Source of the DNA: Proteles cristata cristata
Lineage: Eukaryota; Chordata; Mammalia; Carnivora; Hyaenidae
Direction of reading: 5' to 3'
Assembly: GCA_017311185.1 (NCBI GenBank)
Contig: JAESUZ010000338.1
Span: 682,001 to 746,000, forward strand
DNA length: 64,000 nt
In this document: positions 35,463-46,143 of the stretch, one piece after another
Layout: each line of letters opens with the position of its first letter
Numbering within the stretch: position 1 is the stretch's first letter
The notes under the pieces: model-generated
Told to the model about the DNA's origin: nothing
Databases searched by the model: none
What the model saw: the letters and a program-made list of their open reading frames with translations, nothing else
Made by a program: the position numbers and the translations under genes

Positions 35463-36984
35463 ATGTGGAAATGGCTTTGGAACTGGTAGTAGGTAGAGGC
35501 TGGAAGAATTTTGATGCTTAGGATAGACATACCGAGACTGCTTTCAAAAAATTTGAAATTTTTTAGAAATAATGGATGTTGGGGTTGCTTGGGTTGCTCA
35601 GTTGGTTAAGCTTCGACTTTGACTCAGGTCATGATCTCACAGTTCATAGATTTGAGCCCCATGTTGGGCTCTGTGCTGACAGCTTAGACCCTGGAGCCTG
35701 CTTTGAATTCTGTGTCTCCCTTTCTCTCTGGCTCTTTCTGGTGCGCGCGCGCTCTCTCTCTCAAAAATGAATAATCATTAAAATTTTTTTAAAGACATAG
35801 TGGTTGTTAATGGCATTTCTGGTGAGGTCTCAAAAAGAAGTTAGAAGCGATTTAGAGAAAATGTCTATTATTATCATTAACAGAATGCTGCCAAAAATAT
35901 GTTCAAGTGCTTCTGGTAAGGGCTCAAACACAAATGAGAAACATGTCATTAGACACTGGAATAAGATGACCCTTGTTTTAAAGTGGCAGAGGATGTGACT
36001 GAATTAACTTCTGTTGGGTGGAAAGTAGGTCTTGTAGATAATAAATTGGACATTTAGCTGAGGAACTGTCTGGGCAGTGTACACAAGATGAAGCCTGGTT
36101 TTCTTGGCTGCTTATGGTGAAATGAGACAGGAAAGAAAGTGCAAAGCACAAAGTTATCAGCACTTGATGACTTGAAAATGTCTCCGTGTATCTAGATAGT
36201 ATGCCCAGAAAACAAGCCCAAGGGTGTATCTGGGCAATCTTTGCTAACTAGATGAGGAATGTGACTTATGGATCCAATAAACATCTCAGCAGAAGCCACG
36301 AAAAGAGATGGGATTATCCAAGAGAGATGGATGGAGAATCCTCATATTTGATGCCATGGATCCCCTTGACACCCACAGAAAGACAAGAATAAGGCTCCTG
36401 AGAATTTTGTACGTACACCACTAGCCTAGACTGAAAAGGAGGGAGATGGGATATGATGAAGAATGATGCGGAGAGCAGAGACAAGGGGATGCTGAGGCCA
36501 GAAATGATGAGTCTGCTGCCCTGGAGGGCCGAGAGAGTGGGCTGTCCCAGGAGGCTGAGAGGGCCGAGCACCAAGCCACGTGAGAGGACTCTCGGGCCTA
36601 GAGACCTACTGGAATTTGCTCTAATGGGACACAAGCTTGCTTTAGACCAGTAAGCCCTATTTTTTTCCTTTCCTCCCTTTTGGAATAGGAATCTATATTC
36701 CATCCCTGTCCCGTAACTGTATTTTGAAAGCAGATAACTGGATTTCTAGTTTTGCTCATCACTGGATAAAAAGGATTTTTTTTTTTTTTTGGGTCCTAGG
36801 ATGGGCAATATGCAGAGACTCAATAAGATCTGAAATATTTTTGAGTTGGTATTTAGATGAGCTTTCAGATTCAGAGTTAATGCTTGACTAGGTTAAGACT
36901 TTCGGGGATGTTGGGATTGAGTAAGTGTATTTTGCGCATGAGAAGGACTTGAATTGGTGAGGGAGGCAGCAGAAGGTGGACAGA
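35463..36984 (+). mobile_element. Internal region of MaLR element
   Basis: Sequence between the two LTRs follows the non-coding internal region typical of MaLR elements: 'ggatgtggaaatggctttgg', 'gctggaagaattttgatgct', 'gcatttctggtgaggtctca', 'ttggacatttagctgaggaa', 'ttttggaataggaatctata' and 'aagactttcggggatgttgg' in order. MaLRs have no intact gag, pol or env. A 129-codon minus-strand frame (36314-36703) here is a shadow. Interrupted by a SINE at 35581-35793. Confidence 0.82.
35581..35793 (+). mobile_element. CAN SINE inside MaLR internal region
   Basis: Head 'ggggttgcttgggttgctca', body, CT tract with a GCGCGCGC run, A-rich tail. The MaLR sequence resumes after it. The left flank atggatgtt and right flank gtggttgtt look like a diverged target duplication. 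Confidence 0.92.
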
Positions 36985-37384
36985 ATTGGGTTGAATGATT
37001 CCCTCTCCCCAAATTCACATCCACCCAGAGCCTCAGTATGTAACCTTATCTGGAAATAGGGTTTTAAAGGTGTAATCAAATCAAACTGGATTGGGTTGGG
37101 CTCTAAACCAGTAGGAAGGATGCTTTTTTAAGAAATGGGAAATATGAACACGAACACATGGCAGCGAAGAGTGGGTGGATGCATCTATAAGGCAAGGGAC
37201 ACCAAAGATTTCTGTCAACCACCAGAAACTAGGACAGAGGCATGGAACAGATCTTGCCTCAGAGTCTCCAAAGGACACCAACACCAACCTTGATTTTGGA
37301 ATTATCAGAGAATAAATTTCTGTTGTTCCCAATGCTCACATTTGTGCTGCTTTGTTATAGCACCTTAGGAAACTAATTTATACT
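36985..37384 (+). mobile_element. 3' LTR of MaLR element
   Basis: Starts 'gggttgaatgattccctctc', contains 'accttatctggaaataggg' and 'ctggattgggttgggctcta', and ends 'gcaccttaggaaactaattt', the usual MaLR LTR terminus. An 'aataaa' at about 37312-37317 would be the old polyadenylation signal. About 400 bp, so near full length. Confidence 0.88.
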
Positions 37385-38164
37385 CTTGCCATTATTGTAA
37401 ATTGTGATAGTAAAATTAATACATTTTCTACCCTAGTATCTCCCTTAATTATAAATTTGCATTGCAACTAAAACAAACTACCATATAGTCAAAACTGTGT
37501 CCAAACCTTATAAAGAGTAAATCTGGTTTATTTAAAAGTATAAGATATAAAGAGTATATTTGACTACCATGTAGTCAAAACCTTATAAAATGTATATCTG
37601 ATTTAAATGGAGACCAAATAGGAAAAGGATACAAATATATATTATTCATATACATTATATGCTATATTCATAGAAAAAGCAATAACACTTTTTATAGAAA
37701 TTTTTCCTTTCATAACAAGATAGAGGTATATTCAATCATTCAACTAAGTGGGTTTCCAATTGTTTTAAGCAGGTAACAAAAAATCATATTTAGTGAACCT
37801 ACATTCAACCAGAAATATTGTTTGATATACTAGCATGAACTTTGTAAGTTTTTTGTTTGTTTGTTTGCTTGCTTGGAATTGGGTGAAAAAGATTATAAAA
37901 GCAGGTGATGGAGGGAGATGCTTACGTCAAAGTAGACTTATGGTTTTACTATGAATATGGTCACCCACATATAGAAATGATAAGACACTAAATTTAAAGC
38001 TAGATTTTTTTTAAAGGAATACAAGTAAGAAAATATTGTTTTATACTTTTTTTGGCTCAGCCATGTCATTTTTGACATTTTGTTATTTTTGATGTATTGA
38101 CAACAGATCTCCATAGAATAGTTCTAATTCTATTCAGTTTTGCTATTACTGACAGAGATAAGAT
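37385..38164. other. Unassigned AT-rich sequence
   Basis: No gene or named repeat; a short (TTTG)n run is at about 37849-37867. Confidence 0.4.
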
Positions 38165-38175
38165 AGCAAACACAA

Positions 38176-38387
38176 GGGGCACCTGGGTGGCTCAGTTGGT
38201 TAAGCATCTGACTTCAGCTTAGGTCATGATCTCACACTTTGTGGGTTCAAGCCCCTCATCAGTCTCTATGCTGACAGCTCAGAGCCTGGAGCCTGCTTTG
38301 GATTGGCTGTCTCTTTCTTTCTCTGCTCCTCCCTTGCTCGTGCTCTCTCTCAAAAATAAATAAATGTTTAAAAAATTAAAAACAAAA
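38176..38387 (+). mobile_element. CAN SINE, full length
   Basis: Head 'ggggcacctgggtggctcag', body, CT tract and A-rich tail. Target duplication agcaaacacaa (38165-38175) against agcaaacataa (38388-38398), one mismatch. Confidence 0.95.
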
Positions 38388-38398
38388 GCAAACATAAA

Positions 38399-39400
38399 TA
38401 CTGGGAGTTTTAACCTGACATTCGGGGAGTGTTACTGTTTTTCTGAAATTCATACTACTTAAATGAAATAAAACAGATATTTAGAATGCATTTTACAGTG
38501 TTTAAGGTATCTTCTTATCTTTCCTAATGAAAAATGTTAAAGTGTTAAATACTTTGGAAATACCAGTGAGAAGATGAATACTGTTCTTTGATACTTTGTT
38601 GATATTTTGTTGCTGGGGCATAGAAGTTCTTTGTGTGTAGCATTATATACAAAAAGTAAATTTGATATTGTTTTGTTAATTATAAATATCCCAAATCTGA
38701 GGATAAAATATATAGTATGATGAAACACAGAAATGCTTTCCAACCATTAATAATAAAAATAAAAATTCAAGATATATTGAAAGATAAGAGGTGAAATAAG
38801 TGAATTTATTCTGATCGCCTGTAAGCCTTTTGGACTATGAAAGACATGTATTATCATAGGACATTTTTAAGATTTTTGAGATCTAGAAAGAAAAGTGAGA
38901 GACTATGAATAAATTAGGTGTTAGCTGAAGGTCATTTTAACTGTACTAATTTAGAAATATACAGAAAAAAAGAATTTCCCATTTCTTACTGAGACACAAT
39001 ATATGCACAGGAGATATGATTAGATATGGCTTGAGATCCTGTTTGGACACCTTCTTAATTATCTTTAATAAAAATGAAATTTTAGAAATGAGATTAATTC
39101 AACAAATCAATTGATAATGACTAATTAATTAATGTCAGTTATCATTTATAAAGCACTTCGAGGCTGGAACATGCCATGCTTGTTAAGTAGGAGTATTAAG
39201 ATTATAATGATGAGGAATGCAGATAAAGAAATCTGGCATGGGTAACATTTTAAAGACCCATTTATGTTATGAATGCTATAAAAAATGACACAGTATTTAG
39301 GAAGAGATGTGCAGCTCTGTGTCTTAGATTTCATTTTAATTTTTTTTTCTTATACAATTAAAGGTATCTTTTCAATTCACACGTAGGCTTCATTTTTAAG
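38399..39400. other. Unassigned AT-rich sequence
   Basis: Nothing recognised; short minus-strand frames at 38537-38743 and 39146-39334 lack support. Confidence 0.4.
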
Positions 39401-39404
39401 GCCC

Positions 39405-39945
39405 ATCTGCAAGTGTGTAAGCCCCTAATGTCTAACAGCTACTACGCTTATCATTAGGACTTGCAAGGTGAACTGATGAGCAGAATCCCCGCCTTCAAGG
39501 AACTTATATTCCGGTGGAAGAAACAAATCTAAAGACATAAACACAGAAAGAAGAATTTCAGAGACAGATATATGGTATGAAGGAAATTAACTAGGATAAA
39601 GTGAGAGAATAATTTAGCTAGGTTATCTAGGAAGCTCTTGAGTGTTTTGATATTACACCTGAATAATGAGAAGACATCAACCACACTGAGCCAAGATAAG
39701 AACAGATATGAGCATAGCCCAAGTCAGGAACAAGGTTTGCTAGTTCAAGAACCTATGAATCAAAAGCAGCTGAGTGTCCTGAGACTGTAATAGAATACAA
39801 AATCAGACATCCAGGCTACACGATGGGAGCTCACTGGAGACCTGAGAAGGAGTGACTGACAGAACTTCTATTCTGCTGGTTGAGTAGAGAATGCATTCTA
39901 TAGTGCAGGTTTAGGAGAAGAGGAACAGAGTAAGGATTTATTTAT
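39405..39945 (+). mobile_element. Ancient dispersed repeat, left part
   Basis: 'gccttcaaggaacttatatt', 'aactaggataaagtgagaga' and 'agtgactgacagaacttcta' follow the order of a common ancient mammalian repeat ('ctcatggagcttacattcta ...'). It appears to resume at 40241-40560 after an inserted L1 3' end. Family name not asserted. Confidence 0.45.
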
Positions 39946-40240
39946 TTCTCAAACGATTTGTTGAAATATATTTTATATATCATGAAGTTTGCTCATCTCA
40001 AGTACACAAATCATTGATTGTTAATAACTACCCAACAGTTTAACCATCATCATGAATTGGTTGCAGAGTAACCTCTTTAACTTCCCACCAAACATCTATT
40101 ATACCCACCTACAGTTAGTCTCTACCCCCAACCCGAACCGCAGGCAACCACTACTCTGCTTTCTGTCTCTATAAACTTGCTTTTTTGTGAACCTCTCATT
40201 TACAGGGGTTCATACTATCTGTGGCCTGATTACTGACAGC
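39946..40240 (-). mobile_element. Old L1 3' UTR, antisense
   Basis: 'tttgttgaaatatattttat', 'gtttaaccatcatcatgaat', 'ccgcaggcaaccactactct', 'gctttctgtctctataaact' and 'tcatactatctgtggcct' match the complement of a mid-age L1 3' UTR. Only the last 300 bp or so is present. It splits the older repeat on either side. Confidence 0.8.
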
Positions 40241-40560
40241 AGTTAAGGGCAGAATAATAGAAAGGATGAGATGTGGTCTAGCTTGGGATCGATTTTGGGA
40301 GTACAGCAGGAAGGACAGTCTGTTAAACTGGATGGAGAATCTAAAGGGAATAAAAGAATTAAACATAAAAAGATTCTCAGACTTTTTGTTTGTTTTGTAG
40401 TTATGATTATGTGTATGGTGACCCTTCCAATGATGAAAAATCCACAAGGAAAATGAAATTTGAGATTTTTATTAGATATGGGAGTCAAGGTCCCAAGTAG
40501 ACAGATGGGAATAGTGCATGTGGGAGGACTCAGCAGAGGGCAGATGGTCAGACGGTTATA
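40241..40560 (+). mobile_element. Ancient dispersed repeat, right part
   Basis: 'atttgagatttttattagat' and 'tcccaagtagacagatggga' correspond to the downstream part of the family seen at 39405-39945. The 134-codon minus-strand frame at 40243-40647 crosses its edge and is not supported. Confidence 0.4.
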
Positions 40561-40744
40561 GGGATGAGGATGAGAACGAAACAGGAAGGGAGAGAGGAAG
40601 CGGGCAGGAGAGAGCCTCTGAGCACCCGAACAGTCTGTCCTCTGCAATTTGCCGGACTCAGAAATGTGGGCCCCTTGTTCAAAAAATTGCTGAGAACCTG
40701 AATTATTTCTGGTTTCCAGTCCAGCACTTGCAAAACTTAGAAGT

Positions 40745-42515
40745 CTTCACTCCATCATAATGACAAGTAAAAAACCTGAACAAACTAAAAAACCAACCTC
40801 TTCATACATCTTTCCCAGAAGGGAGATTCCCAGGGCAAAGTGCTGCCAGCACAAGTAGAGAGAGAGACAAGCAGGTACAGAGAATCACAACCGCAGGAGC
40901 AGAAAGCTGCGCAGGCACCAGTTCGGGGGCTAGAAAACCTCAACTGTAATTGACAAATTGTTGGCGTCTCTGTGTAGACAAGTGAGAGAGAGAAAAATTC
41001 CAGGGGGACCCAATTTCACCTTTAGAAGCTGCACCAGGCCTCACAGTGAATACTGTAGAAAAAGCCCCTCAGGCTTCTGGGAGCAGAGGGGAAAATGAGT
41101 CATTTTGAAATATACCAAAGCTTGCTATTCTTCTTAACAGAAGAACCCAGATTTACAGCAGTTTCTTTCACTCAGTAGACCACGTGTACCTCTCCACATA
41201 AATCCCAGAGCATACTCTGAGGAAAAACACAGAGTCTGAAGAGAATGAACCACCACCCAGCCAGAGACACATAGGGCAAGAAAGTGGGAATTAATCAGAC
41301 GTGAAATTTTCTTAAAACCCTGATTAATATGCTAGGGCTTTAATGGAAAACATAGACAACATGCCAGAACATACGGATAATGTTAACAGAAAGATGGAAA
41401 TTCTGGGAATGAATTAAAAAAGCAATGCTTGACATTAAACAGAGTGTAGTAAAAAAGAATGCCTGGGCTGGACACAGAAGACTGGGCATGCCTGAGCTTG
41501 AGGATTAGACAATAGAAACTTACTGAAAAGAGAAAAAATATTTGAAAAAAAAAAAAAGAATATCCAAGAATTGTGGGACAACTACATAAGGTATAAAATG
41601 CATAATTTGGAATGCCAGAAGAAAGAGAAAGGAACAGGAGAAACAGTTGAAGCAACAATGACGGAAAATGTCCTCAAACTAATGTTAGACCACAGATCTA
41701 GGAAGATCCATGGATATCTTCAGGACAACACCAAGAATAAATGTAAAATAAAGGTTGAATTTAGTCAAATCATATTTAAACTTCAGAAAATCAAGGATAA
41801 TGAAAAAAATCTTAAAGTCAGAATAGGAAAAACTTTAGGAGCAAAGAGAATTATATACGATTTTTCCTAAAAACCATGCAAGTAAGAAGAGAGTGGGGTA
41901 AAATGTTAAAATTCTTGTGGAAAAAAAAAAAAACAACCTACTAAAATCTGGAAGCAACCAAGATATCCTCCATTTAAGTAGGAGAATGGATAAACTTTGT
42001 ATATTCAGACAATGGAGTATTATCCACTGAGAAGAAGAAATAAGCTATCAAGCCATGAAAGGGCATGGAGGAAATATAATGCATACTATCAAGTGAAAGA
42101 AGCCAATCTGGGAAGGCTATGTACTGTATGATTCCAACTATATGACATTCTGGAAAAGCAGAACTATGGAGACAGTGAAGAGATCAGTGACTGGCAAGGG
42201 GTAGGAGGAAGGGAGGGATGGACAGGCAGAGAACACAAAAATTTTTAGGGCTGTAAAACTATCCTGTCCAATAGTAAACTGGTGAGTTTATGTCATACAC
42301 AATTTGTCAAAATTTAAAGAATATACAAAATGAAAAGAAACCTCTTAAAGTGTGGACTGTGAATGATAATATGTCAGTGCATGTTGGTCAGTTGTAATAG
42401 ACGGTGTTTGTGGAGGAAACAATGTGTGGGCAGGGATGGGGGGTTTGGGGAAACCTCTACACCTTCCACCTAATTTTGCTAGGAACCAAAAGCTGATGTA
42501 TGAAACAAAATTTAT
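40745..42515 (+). mobile_element. HAL1/old L1 copy, sense: 5' UTR, ORF1 region, 3' region
   Basis: 5' part: 'aaccaacctcttcatacatc', 'gtgctgccagcacaag', 'cagaagaacccagatttaca'. ORF1 part: 'caagaattgtgggacaacta' near 41565 through 'gcaagtaagaagagagtggg' near 41878. At about 41921-41934 an A13 run joins this directly to the C-terminal/3' region ('ctggaagcaaccaagatatc'), with almost all of ORF2 absent. This layout fits a 'half-L1' (HAL1) element, which carries ORF1 only, or an internally deleted L1. The best frame (41571-41870, 99 codons) is a broken ORF1 slice. Confidence 0.78.
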
Positions 42516-42712
42516 TAATAAAAATTACTAACAATTTCAGGACGGCAACAGCAAAGAATATAAACAATCATGAGATTCTTTCAAGAAGGGTACTCTGTGC
42601 ACCTACACACATCTTGCACACCATGAAGCCAGTCTCATGGTTTGGTGAAAGAACAAGAGATATCAAAGGACACTGCATCTCAGAGAAGTTTAAATGAATA
42701 AAGATGTCATGG

Positions 42713-43040
42713 ACTGAATTATGGCCTCCCAAAATTCATATGTTGGGGCTCTAGCCCCAAATGTGACTGTATTTGGAGACAAGACCTTTCAGGATACAAC
42801 TGAGGATAAGTGACAATAATTGTGAGGCCCAAATTTGGTTTGGCTGGTATCCTTATAAAAGAAGACAAACGCAATGGATCTCCTTTTGCAAGATTGCCCA
42901 GAAGAAAGGACAGAGAAGTGCACCATGAGAAGGCAGCCATCTAGAAGTCAGAAAGAGAATCTCACTGGAAACTAACTCTGTTGGTACACTGGCCTTGGAC
43001 TTCTAACCTCCAGATCTGTGATTAAAAATATTTTTGTTCT
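42713..43040 (+). mobile_element. MaLR (MLT1-like) solo LTR, left part
   Basis: 'atggactgaattatggcctc', 'aaaattcatatgttggggct', 'tggtatccttataaaagaag' and 'cttctaacctccagatctgt' follow the MLT1-type LTR order. The last bases, 'gattaaaaatatttttgttct', are repeated at 43640-43653 after an L1 insertion, where the LTR continues. Confidence 0.88.
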
Positions 43041-43383
43041 AACAATAGAACTCCTCTATGACCCAGCAATAGCACTGCTAGGAATTTACCCAAGGGATAC
43101 AGAAATGCTGATGCATAGGGGCACATGTACCCCGATGTTTATAGCAGCACTCTCCACAATAGCTAAAACATGGAAAGAGCCTAAGTGTCCATCAATGGAC
43201 GAATGGATTAAGAAGATGTGGTTTATCTATACCACGGAATACTCCATGGCAATGAGAAACAATGAAGTCTGGCCATGTGTAGCAACATGGATGGACCTTG
43301 AGGGTGCTATGCTGAGTGAAATAAGTCAGGCAGAGAAGGACAAATATATGTTTGCACGTATAGGAGGATTAGGAGGAACTTAA
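43041..43383 (+). pseudogene. L1 ORF2 C-terminus
   Basis: Open to the natural ORF2 stop, ending GGLGGT. Contains YDPAIALLGIYP, TCTPMFIAALSTIAKTWKEP and MDLEGAMLSEISQAEKDKY. It closely matches the frame at 55001-55369 on the other strand, so both are recent. The frame upstream of 43041 comes from the host LTR and is not L1. Confidence 0.92.
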
Positions 43384-43638
43384 CGGAGGACCGTGGGGGA
43401 GAAGAAGGGGGGAAATGGTGGGGGAGAAGGAGGGAGGCAAACCATGAGAGACTCTTGAATGCTGAGAACAAACTGAGGGCTGATGGGGGTGGGAGAGAGG
43501 GAAAGGGGGGAGATAGGCATGGAGGAGAGCACTTGTGGGGATGAGCACTGGGTGTTATATGGAAACCAACTTGACAATAAACTATTTGTAAGAAAAAAAA
43601 AAAGAATGAAGCAACACATCTCTAAGAACAACAACAAC
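43041..43638 (+). mobile_element. Young felid L1 3' end inserted in an LTR
   Basis: 5'-truncated L1 holding the last ~115 codons of ORF2 and the full 3' UTR (purine-rich, ending 'ttgacaataaactatttgta'). The A tail at 43593-43603 is followed by 23 unmatched bases and a second A-rich run before the target duplication. Flanks aaaaatatttttgttct and aaaaattttgttct are a slightly imperfect duplication. Confidence 0.93.
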
Positions 43639-43712
43639 AAAAAATTTTGTTCTTTAATCTACCCAAACTGTGGTATTTCATGATGGGAGCCCTAGAAGAC
43701 CGATACAAAATA
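43639..43712 (+). mobile_element. MaLR (MLT1-like) solo LTR, right part
   Basis: 'tctacccaaactgtggtatt', 'catgatgggagccctagaag' and 'accgatacaaaat' give the usual LTR terminus, completing the LTR begun at 42713. Confidence 0.88.
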
Positions 43713-43871
43713 TTTCAAAGAGGGAGACATCACTATATCCTGTGCTTTCAAGCTTATGCCCTACATGCACCACTTTCTTACAACTACAAAAAAATGGAAG
43801 AGATAGGGTTTATTCTCTAATAGTAAATTTTCCATACTTAATTGTTCTTAAAATATGTCTGTGCAATATAT

Positions 43872-44372
43872 GTGAAGGATAATTTTATGTGTAAATGTGA
43901 CTGGATCACAGGGTGCTCAGAAGTTGGCTAAACATTTTGGGGGGCTATTATGCGTGTTTCTGGGAGACAATAGCATGTGAATTGGTAGACTGAATAAAGC
44001 AGATTGCTCTCTTCAGTGCAAGTGGACAGGATCCAAACCATTGAAGGCCTGATAGAATGAAAAGTTGGAGGAAGGCAGAATGTGTGTTTCTGTCTGACAG
44101 TGAATCTGAATCACCATTCTTATCTGGCCCTGGGGCTGACTGACACCTGTGGGTCCCCTGATTGTCAGGCCTTTGAACACAGACTATACAGAGGATAGAC
44201 CATTTGATTTTGCGAGTCTTCAACTTACAGATGCAAGATCATGAGACTTCTCATCCTCCATAACAGTGTGAGCCAGTTCCCCATAGTCAACCAATCAGTC
44301 ATTCAATCTCTCTGTCTCTTTCTCTGTTTCCAGTTGGTTCTATTTCATGAGAACACTGACAAGTACAATATT
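43872..44372 (+). mobile_element. Diverged LTR-like dispersed repeat, sense (copy 3 of 3)
   Basis: Starts 'gtgaaggataattttatgtg', has 'attggtagactgaataaagc' and 'cattgaaggcctgatagaat', then 'tcctccataacagtgtgagc', and ends near 'gaacactgacaagtacaata'. It is the sense-orientation relative of 2022-2466 and 27728-28203, but has a CT-rich stretch where those have CA repeats. Confidence 0.75.
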
Positions 44373-44649
44373 TCTCATTCGTTATTCAATTTCTTGATTA
44401 AAAAGTAATCTATGACTGTTATAAAAACTATTCCAAAAATTTGGAAGAGTATAAAGACAAAACATAAAGTAAATATAACTTATAATTTCAAACTATCTGA
44501 AAAATCATATTTATGCCATCCCATATAGCACCATCTTGTACATAGATGTAGTCTTTCCTCTTAATACCCATATCATTGCATCTCTAATGGTTAGATACTA
44601 TGTGGCACTCACCATGTCAGCTGATATGAACCACCATATTTTCACTACT

Positions 44650-44850
44650 TTAAAAATATTTACAGATGCCAGGTATTTCATAAACTATTGTACTTTCATA
44701 TCTCATTTGATTCTCGAAGCAATCCACTGGTGTGTTAGTTCATATTCCCATTGTATAGTTGAGGCCCTGAGGATTAAGGAACTCAAGCAATGTGCCCAAA
44801 GTTAAAGATTTGGAAGCTGAGGTTCTAAGTTTTATACCTGTACCACTCCA
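44650..44850 (+). mobile_element. MIR element
   Basis: 'gatgccaggtatttcataaa', 'catttgattctcgaagcaat', 'cattgtatagttgaggccct', 'aactcaagcaatgtgcccaa' follow the MIR core order. Ancient. Confidence 0.8.
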
Positions 44851-45640
44851 ATTCTAAAGTTCTGAATTGTCTAGGTCTTAATTATTTCAGGTGTGTATCT
44901 CACGTGTTTTACAAATGCTGTCACATGTACTGGACAACATGTTCTGTGCTCTGTGCTTCTTCTGTGTTCCCTTCAGTATTTAATAGACTGCTAGGCACAT
45001 GTTTGTTTCTAATTAAATTCTTAATTTAATTGAATTTACCATATGGTCTTTGCTACTTCATCATTAATTTATTTTTGCTATTGATTTGGACTCAGTAAAA
45101 CTATACATGATATCCATTGATAAAAACATTGAGAGTTATGATTTATGTGGCTTAATCAAGATATTGTTTTACTAAAATACTTCTGGTTAATATAATCAAG
45201 AGAAAGTTTCTATAATTAGTTTTTTTTCCAAATGCTAATGTATCTAAAGTGTCAAGAAAGGTAAAACACTGATTCATGTTTTAACTGTACCATTTATCAA
45301 ATAATGACAGAAATTTGAAGTACAGCTCAAAGAATAAATAGGAACAAAATTCGCATTTCGTTTATAGAGAACTTAGTGGTTAATAAATTGAACAAAACAA
45401 TGCAGGATAATTGCCATGTCCTAACCCCCCACCCCTGACCTTCTCAGCTCTTTCTCTCTGTGAGCTTTCAGGCCACAGCCTCTTTTAATATATGCTCCTA
45501 CGATGACACTGAAAAGCTTCTTTTGCTATAATATTATCATCAGCTAGACCGCAAGACATGACCTTTCCTGCTCACGTGCTTGTACCCACTGACCTTTGTC
45601 CCATAATTTTCTGTAATTTCTTCTTACCAGATTATCTTCT
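44851..45640. other. Unassigned AT-rich sequence
   Basis: Nothing recognised. Confidence 0.4.
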
Positions 45641-45643
45641 AAC

Positions 45644-46143
45644 TGTAGTGAAAGACCACACAGGTAAAACACCCCCTGTGGAAATCAAAACCACCCTGGA
45701 AGCAATAGCAACTGCCTGCAGAAGGAGCCCCAGGGGCCCAGACCAACCGGCCAGTGTGAACTTAACCCCGAATCATGCCTGCGCAGATGGGTCATGAAGC
45801 AACCCATCAAATGACCAACAGTTACCTTTATTTCATTATAATACTAAAATCTCTGCCCAAGGAGCACACGCCTCATTTACATAGCAGACGATGCATATAT
45901 AGCCTGTTTCCTTAAGTCACATGCCCAATCTTATGCCTGCCTCTACGCATGATGAACAAGGCTCCCCTGTCTAAGTATTCATCACTAACCCTACGTAAAA
46001 GGAACCCATTTGCCCTTGCTTGGTATATCACAGATTTGGCAGTTTTTCTCCGTGATCTCCTTGTTTGCTGCAAATAAAGTTTGCTTTGTGCACAACTCTA
46101 CCTGGTATGGTTTCTGTCTGTGATTCCAAGAAGAGAACTCACA
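45644..46143 (+). mobile_element. Solo LTR of an endogenous gammaretrovirus-like element
   Basis: About 500 bp with LTR architecture: TGTAGTG start, C-rich U3 with 'caaggagcacac', a TATA-like 'catatatag' at 45894-45902, a polyadenylation signal AATAAA at 46073-46078 followed by GT-rich sequence, and a CA end near 46143. No second LTR or internal genes are next to it, so it is a solo LTR. I did not find matching short direct repeats at my proposed edges, so the ends may be off. Confidence 0.65.
45894..46078 (+). promoter_or_regulatory. LTR core promoter and polyadenylation signal
   Basis: TATA-like box at 45894-45902 and AATAAA at 46073-46078, spaced as in retroviral U3-R. A possible relic promoter; activity is unknown. 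Confidence 0.5.

Noticed and set aside
36314..36703. 129-codon minus-strand frame
   Set aside because: Lies inside the non-coding internal region of a MaLR element, opposite to its orientation.
40243..40647. 134-codon minus-strand frame
   Set aside because: Crosses the edge of an ancient repeat, overlaps other short frames on both strands and shows no protein family.
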